Shown piece by piece: positions 26,253-36,363 of a stretch of DNA of 64,000 bases. Each line of letters begins with the position of its first letter. Within the stretch, counting starts at the first letter, position 1. The stretch comes from Bradyrhizobium sp. B124 (GTDB taxonomy: Bacteria > Pseudomonadota > Alphaproteobacteria > Rhizobiales > Xanthobacteraceae): contig NZ_CP152413.1 of NCBI RefSeq assembly GCF_038967635.1, positions 7,692,001 through 7,756,000 on the forward strand, read 5' to 3'. The notes under the pieces were generated by a model. That model worked only from the letters and a program-made list of their open reading frames with translations. It did not search any database and was not told the DNA's origin. Made by a program: the position numbers and the translations under genes.

Positions 26253-26886
26253 TCGCACCGGATTTCGCAAGGGGCTGTCGGCCGGTGTCCGCACCGCAAA
26301 GAGCCGGGACAGAGCGCCGGGGGAAGAAGAAGCATTCGCGCGGGAGACCCAGGTGCTCTCCCGTTGCCCTGTTCACCGCATCAGGCATAAGCTTCCAAAC
26401 AACTAGGTCGTGGGAGGAGCGCTTCTGGCCATCTGAACGTTTTGCCGAACTCTGGAACGCAAAAAGGCCTGTCGTTCGGTATAGAACGTGCAAAATTCCT
26501 TAGCCAACAACGTTCAAAGAACGGCTTGCGAGAGGAAAAAGCTGGCGACGCGGTTGAAAGTCCGCGCCGGAGGTTGCTGCTTTCCTGGATCATCTTCGAT
26601 GGAATCCAAAAGGGCCGACACCGAGAAAACTGATCACGCGGCATCGTTTCTTGCGGAGATCTTCGAGGGAAGGCGGCCGCAAGTTTTCTCTGAGGAGCGG
26701 TCTACCGTTGAGATCGTGTTCGCCAGTTTGACGCACGAAGCGCGCGCCGGCAGCGGCGGACAAGTCCCCCAAGATTGCTTCGGCCTCTACCGCGTCGTGT
26801 GCGCCGATATGATCCGCCAAGATCGCGACGTGTTTAGCGGACACGAATACATCACTTGCACACGCCGCGCGGCCGAACCGATGTGC
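26253..26886. other. Intergenic stretch, no gene recognised
   Basis: Separates the racemase-family gene from the convergent ATPase operon. Open frames here on either strand have no recognisable motif. The long plus-strand frame that starts in it continues as the reverse complement of the ATPase gene and is a shadow. Confidence 0.6.
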
Positions 26887-27663
26887 TCAGTGCAGGAGTT
26901 GGCCCAGGAAAAGCTTCGTGCGCTCCTGCTGGGGATTCCTGAAGAACTCGTCCGGGGCGTTCACTTCAACGATTTGACCGCCATCCATGAAGATCACACG
27001 ATCGGCGACCTGGCGGGCGAAGCCCATCTCGTGGGTCACGCAGAGCATGGTCATTCCTTCGTTGGCAAGGCCGACCATGGTGTCGAGCACTTCCTTTACC
27101 ATTTCGGGGTCGAGCGCAGAGGTCGGCTCGTCGAACAGCATGATCTTCGGGTTCATGCAGAGGGCGCGTGCGATGGCGACCCGCTGCTGTTGTCCGCCGG
27201 AGAGCTGGCCCGGATACTTGTGGGCTTGCTCCGGAATCTTCACGGTGCGCAAGTAGTTCATCGCGATCTCTTCCGCATCCTTCCTGGGAATCCGTTTCGC
27301 CCAGACCGGCGCGAGCGTGCAATTTTGCAGGATCGTAAGGTGTGGAAACAGATTGAAGTGTTGAAATACCATGCCGACCTCGCGGCGGATCTCATGGATC
27401 TTCTTGAGGTCGCCGGTAAGCTCCGTGCCGTTGACGATAATCTGCCCCTTCTGATGCACCTCGAGCCTGTTGATGCAACGGATCATAGTGGACTTGCCCG
27501 AGCCAGATGGCCCACAGATGACGATTTTCTCGCCTCGGCGAACGTCCAGGTTGATGTCGCGCAGCACGTGAAATTCGCCGTACCACTTGTTGACACCACT
27601 CAAATTGACAGCAGCCTGCGTCACAGGGGGCTCGCGAATATCATCTTTTGTCTGCGTCAGCAT
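26887..27663 (-). CDS. Amino acid ABC transporter ATP-binding protein, copy 2
   Basis: A 258-aa ATPase with Walker [10 protein letters not shown], signature [15 protein letters not shown], Walker [14 protein letters not shown] and H-loop [11 protein letters not shown], all intact. No permease or binding protein accompanies it. It is the second gene of a minus-strand unit behind the PLP enzyme, 12 bases downstream. It may replace or supplement the ATPase at 21452 on the same permease pair. Confidence 0.93.
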   Translation of the reverse strand: MLTQTKDDIREPPVTQAAVNLSGVNKWYGEFHVLRDINLDVRRGEKIVICGPSGSGKSTMIRCINRLEVHQKGQIIVNGTELTGDLKKIHEIRREVGMVFQHFNLFPHLTILQNCTLAPVWAKRIPRKDAEEIAMNYLRTVKIPEQAHKYPGQLSGGQQQRVAIARALCMNPKIMLFDEPTSALDPEMVKEVLDTMVGLANEGMTMLCVTHEMGFARQVADRVIFMDGGQIVEVNAPDEFFRNPQQERTKLFLGQLLH

Positions 27664-27675
27664 CGGCGGAGCCCG

Positions 27676-28917
27676 CTATTGTGCATTTGGACCAGGATCA
27701 TAGGAGTAGACGTCCTTCAAATAGGAGCGGGCCTCATCCATCGTCGAGCAAACCCGCTGAACGGTCTGCCAGTCAATAGGGTCCTTCGTTCCGCTTGATG
27801 TGCCAATGACCACCACATCTTTGTTCCTGAAGCTCAGGGAGATGAAGTCGACAGCAGCCAGCGCGGCCGAGCTGGAAAGCTCCTGCCAAAGACCCATGCG
27901 GGCGTACTTGGCTTGGGCGTTCAATGCTTCCTCATCAGTGACCCGCAATGCTGCGCCCTTGGACTTCGAAATTGCCCAGACACCCCGGTAGCTGCTCACG
28001 GTGCAGGCAATCGAAGCCAACCTGCTGTCCGCAGCGGGGACGGCCGCCATCGGCAGCCCGTTTTCCAGCGCAGTTGCCAGCGGAGCCAGTCCCGCAGGCT
28101 CGGCCGAGAATGCTTGGGGCAAATCACCCGCAAGGCCGAGCTCGACCAGCTCTTGAAACCCCTTCACGATCCCGAACAGCAACTCGGCGTAACCTGTCGG
28201 AACGACTACGGCTGCCGGCGCTCGCCCGAGCTGATCAAACAGCTCATATGCGATCGTCTTGTACCCTTCGGGCCCGAAAGAATGACCGGTATGGTAGCGT
28301 GTCGAATTGCTGGTTGGATGAAAGCCAAGCTCGGATACAAACTTGCCGAGTATCTCGAATTTGCAGTCTGCCCTGACCGGAACTGCATATGCCCCGTAAG
28401 CATTCAACGCAGCGAAATAGCTCTTACTGAATCGCTCCGGGACGAGTATGATGCAGGAGAGACCTGCCTTGGCTGCATAAGCCGCGGTTGAGATGCCATG
28501 GTTGCCAGTCGATGCAGCAACGATGCCGCGCGCGCCACAAATTTTGGCGGCGCTCACCACACACAGGTTCAGCCTGTCCTTATGACTGAAGGTCGGATTT
28601 CTACTCTCGTCCTTAAGGTAAACGTTGGCCTGACCGGCCTGGCCCGGAATTTCGATCAGAGGCGTTCCTCCCTCGCCAAGACTTAGCTCGTCGAGAACGG
28701 GAGGCAGCAAACTACGCCAGCGAAGCATTCCTCGGCCGGGCTCCGCCGAAAGGAAGCTTCGGTCTAGGCGAAAGTATTCAAACCCGATCTCCAGCGGATA
28801 CTGATAGGAGGCGTCTGCGCTCTCGACGCCCCGCACCTTGGGCGGGAATAGCGGAAACGTGCTCCGATCGGGTCCCATTGAGACCTGAGCATTAGCGAGA
28901 GATTTTTCCAGGGCCAT
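27676..28917 (-). CDS. Threonine synthase-like PLP-dependent enzyme (fold type II)
   Basis: About 413 aa. Predicted Schiff-base Lys lies in NPTFSHKDR; the phosphate-binding or substrate loop is STGNHGIST; GGTPLIE marks the N-terminal region of threonine synthase relatives. Relatives eliminate or replace beta or gamma substituents on amino acids, often giving a 2-oxo acid and ammonia. Such a step could yield 2-oxobutyrate and hence propionyl-CoA, which the nearby methylcitrate operon would consume; this is inference. Start set at the ATG 28917; a GTG at 28941 is also possible. Operator copy 6 lies just upstream. Confidence 0.85.
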   Translation of the reverse strand: MALEKSLANAQVSMGPDRSTFPLFPPKVRGVESADASYQYPLEIGFEYFRLDRSFLSAEPGRGMLRWRSLLPPVLDELSLGEGGTPLIEIPGQAGQANVYLKDESRNPTFSHKDRLNLCVVSAAKICGARGIVAASTGNHGISTAAYAAKAGLSCIILVPERFSKSYFAALNAYGAYAVPVRADCKFEILGKFVSELGFHPTSNSTRYHTGHSFGPEGYKTIAYELFDQLGRAPAAVVVPTGYAELLFGIVKGFQELVELGLAGDLPQAFSAEPAGLAPLATALENGLPMAAVPAADSRLASIACTVSSYRGVWAISKSKGAALRVTDEEALNAQAKYARMGLWQELSSSAALAAVDFISLSFRNKDVVVIGTSSGTKDPIDWQTVQRVCSTMDEARSYLKDVYSYDPGPNAQ

Positions 28918-28976
28918 TGCCTCAACGTCGCTCCCGTTCACTGGTCGCCCGAAACGAGCGATGTTTCTGTTGTAGA

Positions 28977-28989
28977 CATACTAGGTATA
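28977..28989. promoter_or_regulatory. GntR-type operator, copy 6 (CATACTAGGTATA)
   Basis: Lies 36 to 60 bases upstream of the PLP-enzyme start. Read on the minus strand, TTGTCG, 17 bases and TATACC make a promoter with the operator on its -10. The core is identical to copy 5. Confidence 0.72.
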
Positions 28990-29280
28990 CCTTAGTGAGC
29001 AGCGAACGACAAGCTGACATGTTGCGCTGGTTGTGAGCACGCAGTGAGCGCGGGCACCGGTCTGGTGCTCGGGGGGCGCCTGGGAATGCCTCTTGCGCGA
29101 ACAGCCGGAAGGCTGATTGTCTTCTCTTCAGCTCGCCACATACACGCAGTTTTGCCGGATCTATTCCAGCGCCGCGTGCCCGCTGGCATAACTCCGCCTT
29201 CCGCAAGAACGCCAACGGAGGGGTCAACGCCGATGGTGTAGTACCAGCGCACAGCGAACGGATCTTTGCAAACATATTGA

Positions 29281-29293
29281 CATACCGGGTATA
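29281..29293. promoter_or_regulatory. GntR-type operator, copy 7 (CATACCGGGTATA)
   Basis: Upstream of the glycine riboswitch and the DadA-like gene. TTGCAA at 29266-29271 and TATACT at 29290-29295 with 18 bases between them could be the promoter. The operator therefore precedes the riboswitch leader by about 20 bases. Between 28990 and 29280 nothing else is seen. Confidence 0.72.
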
Positions 29294-29315
29294 CTTTAAT
29301 AGTTTGAGGTCCAAC

Positions 29316-29507
29316 GCGGGAGAGATCGCGGCCGGCTTCTGGCCGACGCGACGCCGACGGAGCAACGGCCCCGGAAACTCTCAGGCAAAAGAACCGCTAA
29401 AACTTCGACTCTGAAAAGCAGGGCAACAGTCCTGCGCCGATGGTGAAAGTCGCCGTACGGATAAACGGCTGCGATGAAGCTCTCAGGCCAATGACAGAGG
29501 GGGTGCC
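29316..29507 (+). promoter_or_regulatory. Tandem glycine riboswitch
   Basis: Aptamer 1 spans about 29316-29397: GCGGGAGAGATCGCGG opens it and GGAAACTCTCAGGCAAAAG closes it, matching the conserved core of glycine (gcvT) riboswitches. After a short linker, aptamer 2 spans about 29405-29507: GACTCTGAAAAGC at the start and GAAGCTCTCAGGCC and ATGACAGAGGGGG at the end. The 3-prime strand of aptamer 2 carries the purine-rich ribosome site of the gene at 29510, so translational control is likely. Family recognition is strong; direction of control (on or off with glycine) is not readable here. Confidence 0.88.
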
Positions 29508-29509
29508 AG

Positions 29510-30796
29510 ATGACCCGCGCATCGCGGGCAGGAGCACCTATGACCGATTCTCACTGTGGCCGTATTGCCGTCATCGGCGCGGGGGTCACCGGAGTAACCA
29601 CAGCCTATAATTTGCTCAAGCGGGGGTGCAAGGTAACGATCTTCGACCGGCAGCCTTATGCGGCGATGGAAACGTCCTTCGCCAATGGTGGCCAGCTTTC
29701 AGCCTCGAACGCCGAGGTTTGGAATAGTTGGGCGACAGTGCTCAAGGGTATCAAGTGGATGTTCACGCCCGGCGCGCCGCTTCTGGTCAACCCAAAGCCG
29801 TCGTGGCACAAGCTCTCCTGGATGACCCAGTTCGTCGCCTCGATCCCAAAATACGAAGAGAATACTGTTACAACGGTGCGATTAGCGATCGAGTCGCGCG
29901 ACCACCTGAGGCGGATGGCCCGAGACGAGGACATCGACTTCGATTGCGAGAACCGTGGCATCTTGCACCTCTATCACAGCAAGGCGGAATTCGAAGCCGC
30001 TGCACGGGTTTCGGCGTTACTCGCCAAGGGAGGGCTCGAGCGGCATGCAGTGACACCTGAAGAGATCCGTTCGATAGAGCCGGCTCTGCGGGGGACATTC
30101 TATGGCGGTTTCTACACCGCTTCCGATTTCACGGGCGACATCCACAAGTTTACAACTGGTCTGGCCCGTGCCTGTGCTCGCCTCGGCGCGACCTTGAACT
30201 TCTCCACCGATGTGCTGTCGGTCGTGTTGGACGAAGGCAAGGGCGTGCGAGTGAATTGGAGATCGACCGAAAGCCAGGACCCTGATACCCAGGTGACGCG
30301 GTTCGACAGCATCGTTGTTTGCGGCGGGGTCGGCTCTCGCCGTATCGCCGCCAATCTTGGTGATCGGGTAAATGTCTATCCCGTGAAGGGATATTCAATC
30401 ACCGTGCACCTTCCCGAGGGCTCGGATCAGCGGGCTGCGCCGTGGACAAGTCTGCTGGATGACCGCGCAAAGATCGTGACCAGCCGCCTTGGCTCCGCGC
30501 GCTTCCGCGTCGCCGGCACCGCGGAGTTCAACGGCATCAACAAGGATATAAGGGCGGCGCGCATTGAGCCATTGATTGAATGGTGCCGCACGCACTTCCC
30601 TGGCATGAGCACCCGAAACGTTGTGCCTTGGGCAGGCCTGCGGCCGATGATGCCGGACATGCTCCCGCACGTCATGAGAGGCCGCGATCCGCGCGTGTTT
30701 TACAACACCGGCCATGGACATCTTGGCTGGACGCTTTCGGCCGTGACAGCTGTTGCTGTTGCTGCTCTGGTCACAGCGCGGGGCAACGCCGGTTAG
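29510..30796 (+). CDS. DadA-like FAD-dependent D-amino acid dehydrogenase/glycine oxidase family
   Basis: A 428-aa membrane-associated-type flavoenzyme. RIAVIGAGVTGVTTAYNLL binds FAD near residue 20, and SFANGGQLSASNAEVW is typical of DadA. The C-terminal GHGHLGWTLSA-type stretch (NTGHGHLGWTLS) is the family signature. DadA oxidises D-amino acids to 2-oxo acids; related enzymes oxidise glycine or N-methylated amino acids. Control by a glycine riboswitch suggests that glycine or a relative is the substrate or product. Two starts are possible: 29510, in the riboswitch, or 29540 with AGGAG upstream. Confidence 0.88.
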   Translation: MTRASRAGAPMTDSHCGRIAVIGAGVTGVTTAYNLLKRGCKVTIFDRQPYAAMETSFANGGQLSASNAEVWNSWATVLKGIKWMFTPGAPLLVNPKPSWHKLSWMTQFVASIPKYEENTVTTVRLAIESRDHLRRMARDEDIDFDCENRGILHLYHSKAEFEAAARVSALLAKGGLERHAVTPEEIRSIEPALRGTFYGGFYTASDFTGDIHKFTTGLARACARLGATLNFSTDVLSVVLDEGKGVRVNWRSTESQDPDTQVTRFDSIVVCGGVGSRRIAANLGDRVNVYPVKGYSITVHLPEGSDQRAAPWTSLLDDRAKIVTSRLGSARFRVAGTAEFNGINKDIRAARIEPLIEWCRTHFPGMSTRNVVPWAGLRPMMPDMLPHVMRGRDPRVFYNTGHGHLGWTLSAVTAVAVAALVTARGNAG

Positions 30797-30970
30797 GGCT
30801 GCCGGCATTGCTGACGCGGCCCCGCTGCAAGGCGCAGTCGGTCGCCAAGGAGACCCTGATGAGCCGCAATGGTCCCGAATGGTCGGGAGGCCGCTGCAAT
30901 CTCAATGCCAAGCCTCGGCGCGCCAGCTCATCTCTAGTGCTGGCTCGCCAATGGGGTCGCCAGCCGAGGT

Positions 30971-32407
30971 TTAACGTTGACGCATCCTCGTCTCGATCCG
31001 ATACGGCACCACCCCCCGCTCGGCCGTGCCGACGTCCAGAGGCCGGCCAATCGGTGGCAGAGCGCGATGGCGGCAATCGGTGCGCTCGCACGCGCGGCAG
31101 CCCGGCCCGATCGGATCGGCAGCCTCGATGTCTTCCAGGTCGAGCCCTTTCGAGTAGACGACCTGGTTGGCATACGCGATCTCACAACCCAATCCGACCG
31201 CGACCGCGCGCGGGCGGCTTAGATAAGAGCCGCCGGACAGGCTCACCGTGCGTGCGAGGCACAGGTAGGTTGTCGCATCGGCCGTGGCAGCGAGTTGAAC
31301 CAGAATGCGGCCGGGTTGAGAGAATGACTGATGCACGTTCCACAATGGGCAGGGGCCACCGAAGCGGGCGAATTGAAAGCGAGTTGCGCTGCTTCGCTTC
31401 AACACATTGCCTGCGATATCGATTTTCAGGAAGTAGAACGGGATTCCCGGTGAAGTTCTGCGCTGCAATGTGCTCAGTCGATGACACACCTGCTCGAAAC
31501 TGGTTCCGAAACGTCTTTGCAGCCGCTCAATGTCGTATCGCGCCTCGCGCGCGTTGCTGAGAAAGGTCTCGTACGGCATCACCAGTGCGCCAGCAAAGTA
31601 GTTGGCGAGGGCGACGCGAGCAAGTGCGGCTGCCTCTTCGTTGCTCAGGCCGGCCTGTCGAACCTGGCGATCGATCGTATCTCGCTGCTCCAGCAATCCG
31701 ATTACGTGTGCGACCCAGAACAAGCGACTTTCTGATGGTGCGTCCTTGGACAGAAACAGCGTTCGTGCATTGCGATCCAGCCTCCAGATCATTCCGCTGT
31801 CGAGTGCTTCCGGTGCGTGCTCGATCCTGATCCGGTAGGCATCACGCAGATACTTGAGAAGATCGTCCCCGTGGTTCTCCGGTCGGAAATGCTTCGCAGC
31901 GGCCAGTCTTTCCGCGGCACGATCCAGCACATCGAAGTGATTCCGCTTCGACTGCACCCAGTCGCGGACTTCGTCGTAGGGAAACCGGCTCGCGGCGCCG
32001 CCTCCCTCCTGTGCAATACTCGTCTGAAGTGCACGGTGTTCCTCCTCCAAGGCGAGATACGATCGGTAGAGATGGAGAAACCGACGGGCGACCTCGGGGG
32101 CAACGCGAACGGCCGCGCTCGATTCGTCGGCGGAAACCGCTGTTCCGAACAACGGATCGCTTGCGCTTTCGCGCAGCTCGCCCGCCATGCGCAGATCCTC
32201 GTCATCCGCGAAGTAGCCCGTTTCGAGATTGAACAACTGGGTCAGCGCCAGCAGCAGTCGTCGCGTAATCGGCCTTTGGTCCGCTTCGATCTGGCTGAGA
32301 TAACCCGGTGAGATGCTGATTGCCTGGGCCAAGGCCGCTTGCGTCATGCCACGCTGCTCCCGCAGGCGCCGCAGCCGGTCCCCCGCGAAGATCTTGAGCT
32401 GCTTCAT
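30971..32407 (-). CDS. Short-chain fatty acyl regulator (XRE HTH plus ImmA/IrrE-like), ScfR/PrpR type
   Basis: A 478-aa transcription factor. N-terminal XRE helix-turn-helix (about 5-65, RGMTQAALAQAISISPGYLS), a central IrrE/ImmA-like region (about 150-300) and the C-terminal domain found in RamB, PrpR and MccR. Such proteins respond to propionyl- or methylcitrate-derived ligands and control methylcitrate genes. Divergent from prpDCB across 115 bp. Two similar 20-bp sites flank the gap and are good operator candidates. Confidence 0.9.
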   Translation of the reverse strand: MKQLKIFAGDRLRRLREQRGMTQAALAQAISISPGYLSQIEADQRPITRRLLLALTQLFNLETGYFADDEDLRMAGELRESASDPLFGTAVSADESSAAVRVAPEVARRFLHLYRSYLALEEEHRALQTSIAQEGGGAASRFPYDEVRDWVQSKRNHFDVLDRAAERLAAAKHFRPENHGDDLLKYLRDAYRIRIEHAPEALDSGMIWRLDRNARTLFLSKDAPSESRLFWVAHVIGLLEQRDTIDRQVRQAGLSNEEAAALARVALANYFAGALVMPYETFLSNAREARYDIERLQRRFGTSFEQVCHRLSTLQRRTSPGIPFYFLKIDIAGNVLKRSSATRFQFARFGGPCPLWNVHQSFSQPGRILVQLAATADATTYLCLARTVSLSGGSYLSRPRAVAVGLGCEIAYANQVVYSKGLDLEDIEAADPIGPGCRACERTDCRHRALPPIGRPLDVGTAERGVVPYRIETRMRQR

Positions 32408-32409
32408 GG

Positions 32410-32503
32410 GTTTGCAGAATTTACAAAATGAGCGCGATGATCAGCTAGAACGTGCATGTTTGCCACTCCTCGACAGAAGCGCCGTTTGCTAAATTTGCAT
32501 AAA
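32410..32503. promoter_or_regulatory. Two direct repeats between scfR-like gene and prpD
   Basis: GTTTGCAGAATTTACAAAAT (32410-32429) and GTTTGCTAAATTTGCATAAA (32484-32503) share GTTTGC-N2-AATTT-N-CA-N-AA, 74 bases apart in the same orientation. One sits three bases from the regulator's start codon, the other 20 bases before prpD. TTTGCAAA-like sites are described for RamB-type regulators, so these are the likely binding sites of the divergent regulator. Confidence 0.6.
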
Positions 32504-32522
32504 TTCAGCCGAGGTGCAAAGT

Positions 32523-34085
32523 ATGAAGCAGCACGACGTTCATGTTCACCCTTCGCGCGCCAGCCTGCCGAGGACCGGTCAACTGGCCTGGAAGATCGCC
32601 GAAGTGGCAGCCGATCACGTTGCGGTGGAGCGCGCGGTCGTGGAAATGATCGGAAACCGGATTATCGACAATGCTGCGGTCGCGGCTGCATCGTTAAAGC
32701 GACGGCCAGTCGTGAGCGCGCGAGCGCAAGCTGTGGCGCATCGCTACGCGCCCGGTGCGACATTGTATGGGTTCTCCCCCGAGCATCGCGTTTCACCGGA
32801 ATGGGCTGCCTGGGCTAATGGTGTGGCGGTTCGGGAACTCGACTTCCATGACACGTTCCTGGCCGCAGACTATTCTCATCCGGGCGACAACATTCCGCCG
32901 ATTCTTGCAGTTGCGCAGCACTGCGGTCGCTCCGGCGCCGATCTCATTCGAGGCATCGCTGCCGCTTACGAGATCCACGTGGATCTCGTGAAGGGTATCT
33001 GTCTCCACGAACACAAAATCGATCACATTGCCCATCTCGGACCATCCGCGGCAGCCGGCATTGGCGCATTGCTCAACCTTTCACCTGAGACGATCTATCA
33101 AGCTGTCCAGCAGGCGCTTCATGTCACGACGACGACGAGGCAGTCCCGCAAGGGGGAGATATCGAGCTGGAAGGCGTACGCGCCGGCCTTCGCTGGCAAA
33201 ATGGCGGTGGAGGCGGTGGACCGGGCGCTGCGTGGAGAAGGCGCGCCGTCCCCTGCATGGGAGGGGGAGGATGGTTTCATCGCTTGGCTGCTTGGCGGTC
33301 CACAGGCGAATTATCGCGTTCCTTTGCCGGAGCGCGGCGAGCCAAAACGAGCAATTCTCGACACCTATACGAAGGAGCACTCGGCCGAATATCAGAGCCA
33401 GGCGCTCATAGACCTCGCGCGTCGAATGGCACCGGCGATCGGCGACTTGGATCGTGTGCGAGAAATTGTCATTCACACCAGTCATCACACGCACTACGTG
33501 ATCGGGACGGGGGCCAACGATCCACAGAAGACGGACCCGCATGCAAGCCGCGAGACACTTGATCATTCGATCATGTACATCTTCGCAGTCGCCCTCGAAG
33601 ACCGCGCCTGGCATCACGAGAAATCATATGCGTCCGAACGGGCGGGCCGTCCAGAGACCGTCGCTCTTTGGCACAAGATCAAGACGGTCGAAGATCCCGA
33701 ATGGACCCGCCGCTACCACAGCCATGACCCGCGGGAGAAGGCGTTCGGTGGGCGGGTGGTCGTCACCTTGGACAACGGTCGGGTGATCGAGGACGAACTC
33801 GCCGTGGCTGATGCTCATCCGCTCGGCGCCCGCCCCTTCGGCCGCTCCGACTACATTGGCAAATTCCGTACGCTCGCCGACGGCATCGTAAGTCCAACCG
33901 AGCAGACACGCTTCCTCGAGGCCGTCGACCGTGTGGAACAGCTCAGGGCCGGTGAACTCGAGTCCCTCAACTTCGTGGTTGATGCGAGCTTCCTGGGTAA
34001 ATCGGAGGCCGCCGGCGTGTTTGATTGGAAAAGTGGTGGTCGCCAGGGCGCAGTAGGGATGCCCGTCTCAAGGAGATCGATATGA
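32523..34085 (+). CDS. prpD: 2-methylcitrate dehydratase
   Basis: Dehydrates 2-methylcitrate to 2-methyl-cis-aconitate in the methylcitrate cycle. At 520 aa it has the family length. MmgE/PrpD family stretches include [20 protein letters not shown] and [23 protein letters not shown] eight bases before the ATG at 32523 favours this start over the GTG at 32514. Its TGA overlaps the prpC start (ATGA), so the two are translationally coupled. Confidence 0.94.
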   Translation: MKQHDVHVHPSRASLPRTGQLAWKIAEVAADHVAVERAVVEMIGNRIIDNAAVAAASLKRRPVVSARAQAVAHRYAPGATLYGFSPEHRVSPEWAAWANGVAVRELDFHDTFLAADYSHPGDNIPPILAVAQHCGRSGADLIRGIAAAYEIHVDLVKGICLHEHKIDHIAHLGPSAAAGIGALLNLSPETIYQAVQQALHVTTTTRQSRKGEISSWKAYAPAFAGKMAVEAVDRALRGEGAPSPAWEGEDGFIAWLLGGPQANYRVPLPERGEPKRAILDTYTKEHSAEYQSQALIDLARRMAPAIGDLDRVREIVIHTSHHTHYVIGTGANDPQKTDPHASRETLDHSIMYIFAVALEDRAWHHEKSYASERAGRPETVALWHKIKTVEDPEWTRRYHSHDPREKAFGGRVVVTLDNGRVIEDELAVADAHPLGARPFGRSDYIGKFRTLADGIVSPTEQTRFLEAVDRVEQLRAGELESLNFVVDASFLGKSEAAGVFDWKSGGRQGAVGMPVSRRSI

Positions 34086-35266
34086 CAGAGCTTACCTCAA
34101 CACCCGAGCCGCGCGCGCCCAAGAAATCTGTGACGCTGTCGGGCATCATCGCAGGGAATACCGCGTTGTGCACCGTCGGGCGCAAAGGAGACGATCTGCA
34201 TTATCGCGGCTACAGTATCGTCGATATTGCCGAAAACTGCGAGTTTGAGGAGATCGCCTATCTCCTTGTCCATGGTGTGCTCCCCTCGGTCCAAGAGCTC
34301 GCTGCCTATAAGGCCAGATTGAAATCCTTGCGCGGGCTTCCAATGGCGGTCCGATTGACACTCGAAGCGCTGCCTGCCTCGGCTCATCCAATGGATGTGA
34401 TGCGATGCGGTGTCTCGGCGCTTGGCTGCGTCCTGCCCGAAGCTGCCGATCACGGAGTGGCTGCCGCATGCGATGTCGCCGATCGGCTTCTGGCTTCGCT
34501 GGGTTCAATGTTACTGTATTGGTATCATTACGCACACAACGGTCGTCGCATCGAAGTGCAGACCGATGACGATACGATCGGAGGGCATTTCCTGCGTCTG
34601 CTTCACGGCGTTCCGGCGCGGGGCAGTCACATCCGTGCAATGCACACATCCCTCATCCTTTACGCCGAGCATGAGTTCAACGCGTCCACATTTACCGCGC
34701 GTTCCATCGCGGGCACCGGCGCGGACATGCACTCCGCTATTGCAGGTGCGATCGGCGCGCTGCGCGGTCCCAAGCATGGCGGGGCCAACGAGGTTTCGTT
34801 CGACATTCAGAAGCGATATGGCGATCCCGACGAGGCAGAGCGTGACATTCGGCGTCGGGTGGAAGCCAAGGAGGTTATCATCGGCTTCGGACATCCGGTT
34901 TATACGATTGCCGATCCTCGCAACGAAGTCATCAAGCGGGTTGCGCGCCAGCTCAGCGAACAGGCGGGCTCAAGCCGAATGTTCGATATTGCCGAAAGGA
35001 TCGAGGGCGTATTGGCCCAACGCAAGAGAATGTTCGCCAATCTTGATTGGTACAGCGCGGTTTCCTACCACCTGCTTGGCGTGCCGACCGCAATGTTCAC
35101 TCCGATTTTTGTCATCGCACGCACGTCAGGCTGGGCCGCTCATGTCATCGAGCAGCGCGCAGACAACAAGATCATAAGGCCCTCTGCCAACTATATTGGA
35201 CCGGAAAATCGCGCCTTCGTACCGATCCAGCAGAGGGATAGGTCCTCTGCGCCATGCGCGGCGTGA
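34082..35266 (+). CDS. prpC: 2-methylcitrate synthase
   Basis: Condenses propionyl-CoA with oxaloacetate. The 394-aa protein has the citrate synthase histidines in GPKHGGANE and [13 protein letters not shown] plus the catalytic Asp nearer the C terminus. The short length and operon position identify the methylcitrate type rather than the TCA enzyme. The gene starts four bases inside prpD and is followed by prpB after 10 bases. Confidence 0.94.
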   Translation: MTELTSTPEPRAPKKSVTLSGIIAGNTALCTVGRKGDDLHYRGYSIVDIAENCEFEEIAYLLVHGVLPSVQELAAYKARLKSLRGLPMAVRLTLEALPASAHPMDVMRCGVSALGCVLPEAADHGVAAACDVADRLLASLGSMLLYWYHYAHNGRRIEVQTDDDTIGGHFLRLLHGVPARGSHIRAMHTSLILYAEHEFNASTFTARSIAGTGADMHSAIAGAIGALRGPKHGGANEVSFDIQKRYGDPDEAERDIRRRVEAKEVIIGFGHPVYTIADPRNEVIKRVARQLSEQAGSSRMFDIAERIEGVLAQRKRMFANLDWYSAVSYHLLGVPTAMFTPIFVIARTSGWAAHVIEQRADNKIIRPSANYIGPENRAFVPIQQRDRSSAPCAA

Positions 35267-35276
35267 GGAGAGTGTC

Positions 35277-36188
35277 ATGCCCTATTTGATCGCTGCTGAT
35301 GTACCGCAGTCCTCCGCCGGGCAGCGCTTCCGTTCGCTGGTGCAGAGCGGCGGGATAGTCCAGCTTCCAGGAACGCACAATGGAATGGCGGCCCTTCAGG
35401 CAAAAGCGGCAGGTTTCAAGGGCCTGTACCTTTCGGGGGCGGCGATGAGCGCGTCCATGGGGCTGCCGGACCTCGGCATTATCACCGTGGATGACGTCGC
35501 ATTCTTCATTCGCCAAATTGCGCGCGCGAGCGGGCTGCCCGTCGTCGTGGATGGGGACACCGGCTATGGAGAGGTGCTGAATGTCATGCACATGGTGCGC
35601 TGCTTTGAAGATGCAGGTGCAGGCGCGGTGCACATCGAGGACCAGATCCTTCCCAAGAAGTGCGGTCATTTGAATGACAAGAGACTCGCAAACGCTCGTG
35701 ATATGGCAGCAAAGGTCGCCGCCGCCGCACGCGCACGACGCGATCTTTATTTGATCGCGCGCACGGACGCCGCCGCGAGCGAGGGCCTGGATGGAGCTGT
35801 CGCGCGAGCCAAGTTATATGTCGAAGCCGGCGCCGATGCGATCTTCCCAGAGGCGCTAACCAGCGGCGAGATGTTCAGGGAATTCGCACGGCGCATGGGA
35901 GAGGTGCCGCTACTCGCGAATATGACCGAGTTCGGGCGAACGCCGTTCTTCACCGCCTCCGAGTTTCAGGACATGGGCTATCGCATGGTGATATGGCCGG
36001 TTTCGTCATTGCGTATTGCGAACAAGGCTCAGGCTAATTTGTTTGCCGCCCTGAAAAGAGACGGCGGCGCTCACAACCTCGTCTCAGAGATGCAGACACG
36101 CGCCGAACTGTATGAGCTGATCGGGTTGAAGGAGTACGAGTCGCTGGATGCATCAATCGTGCAAACCATTGTTCCGGAAGCAAGTTGA
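35277..36188 (+). CDS. prpB: 2-methylisocitrate lyase
   Basis: Splits 2-methylisocitrate to pyruvate and succinate. The 303-aa TIM barrel carries the active-site loop PKKCGHL, the metal-binding VVVDGDTGYG and the HIEDQ motif of the isocitrate lyase/PEP mutase family. GAGGAGAG precedes the ATG at 35277. It ends the operon prpDCB. No aconitase or methylaconitate isomerase gene is present, as expected for the PrpD route. Confidence 0.94.
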   Translation: MPYLIAADVPQSSAGQRFRSLVQSGGIVQLPGTHNGMAALQAKAAGFKGLYLSGAAMSASMGLPDLGIITVDDVAFFIRQIARASGLPVVVDGDTGYGEVLNVMHMVRCFEDAGAGAVHIEDQILPKKCGHLNDKRLANARDMAAKVAAAARARRDLYLIARTDAAASEGLDGAVARAKLYVEAGADAIFPEALTSGEMFREFARRMGEVPLLANMTEFGRTPFFTASEFQDMGYRMVIWPVSSLRIANKAQANLFAALKRDGGAHNLVSEMQTRAELYELIGLKEYESLDASIVQTIVPEAS

Positions 36189-36363
36189 TCATCTTGCATG
36201 GCTGGAGGGCAATGTCGACGCCGTCCCATCAAATGCGCACGCAATGAAGAAGAGCGCCTGTGCGTGCGATCCGCCAGAAGCCGCGTGCAGATTTGGTTGT
36301 CGTCGAGCATATTGTTGGCGCCATAAGACGCCGCAAAGCTAAACAGTGGAGCCTTAAGGCGCC

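Noticed and set aside
26488..27798. 436-aa open frame on the plus strand
   Set aside because: It is antisense to the ABC ATPase at 26887-27663, whose Walker and signature motifs are intact.
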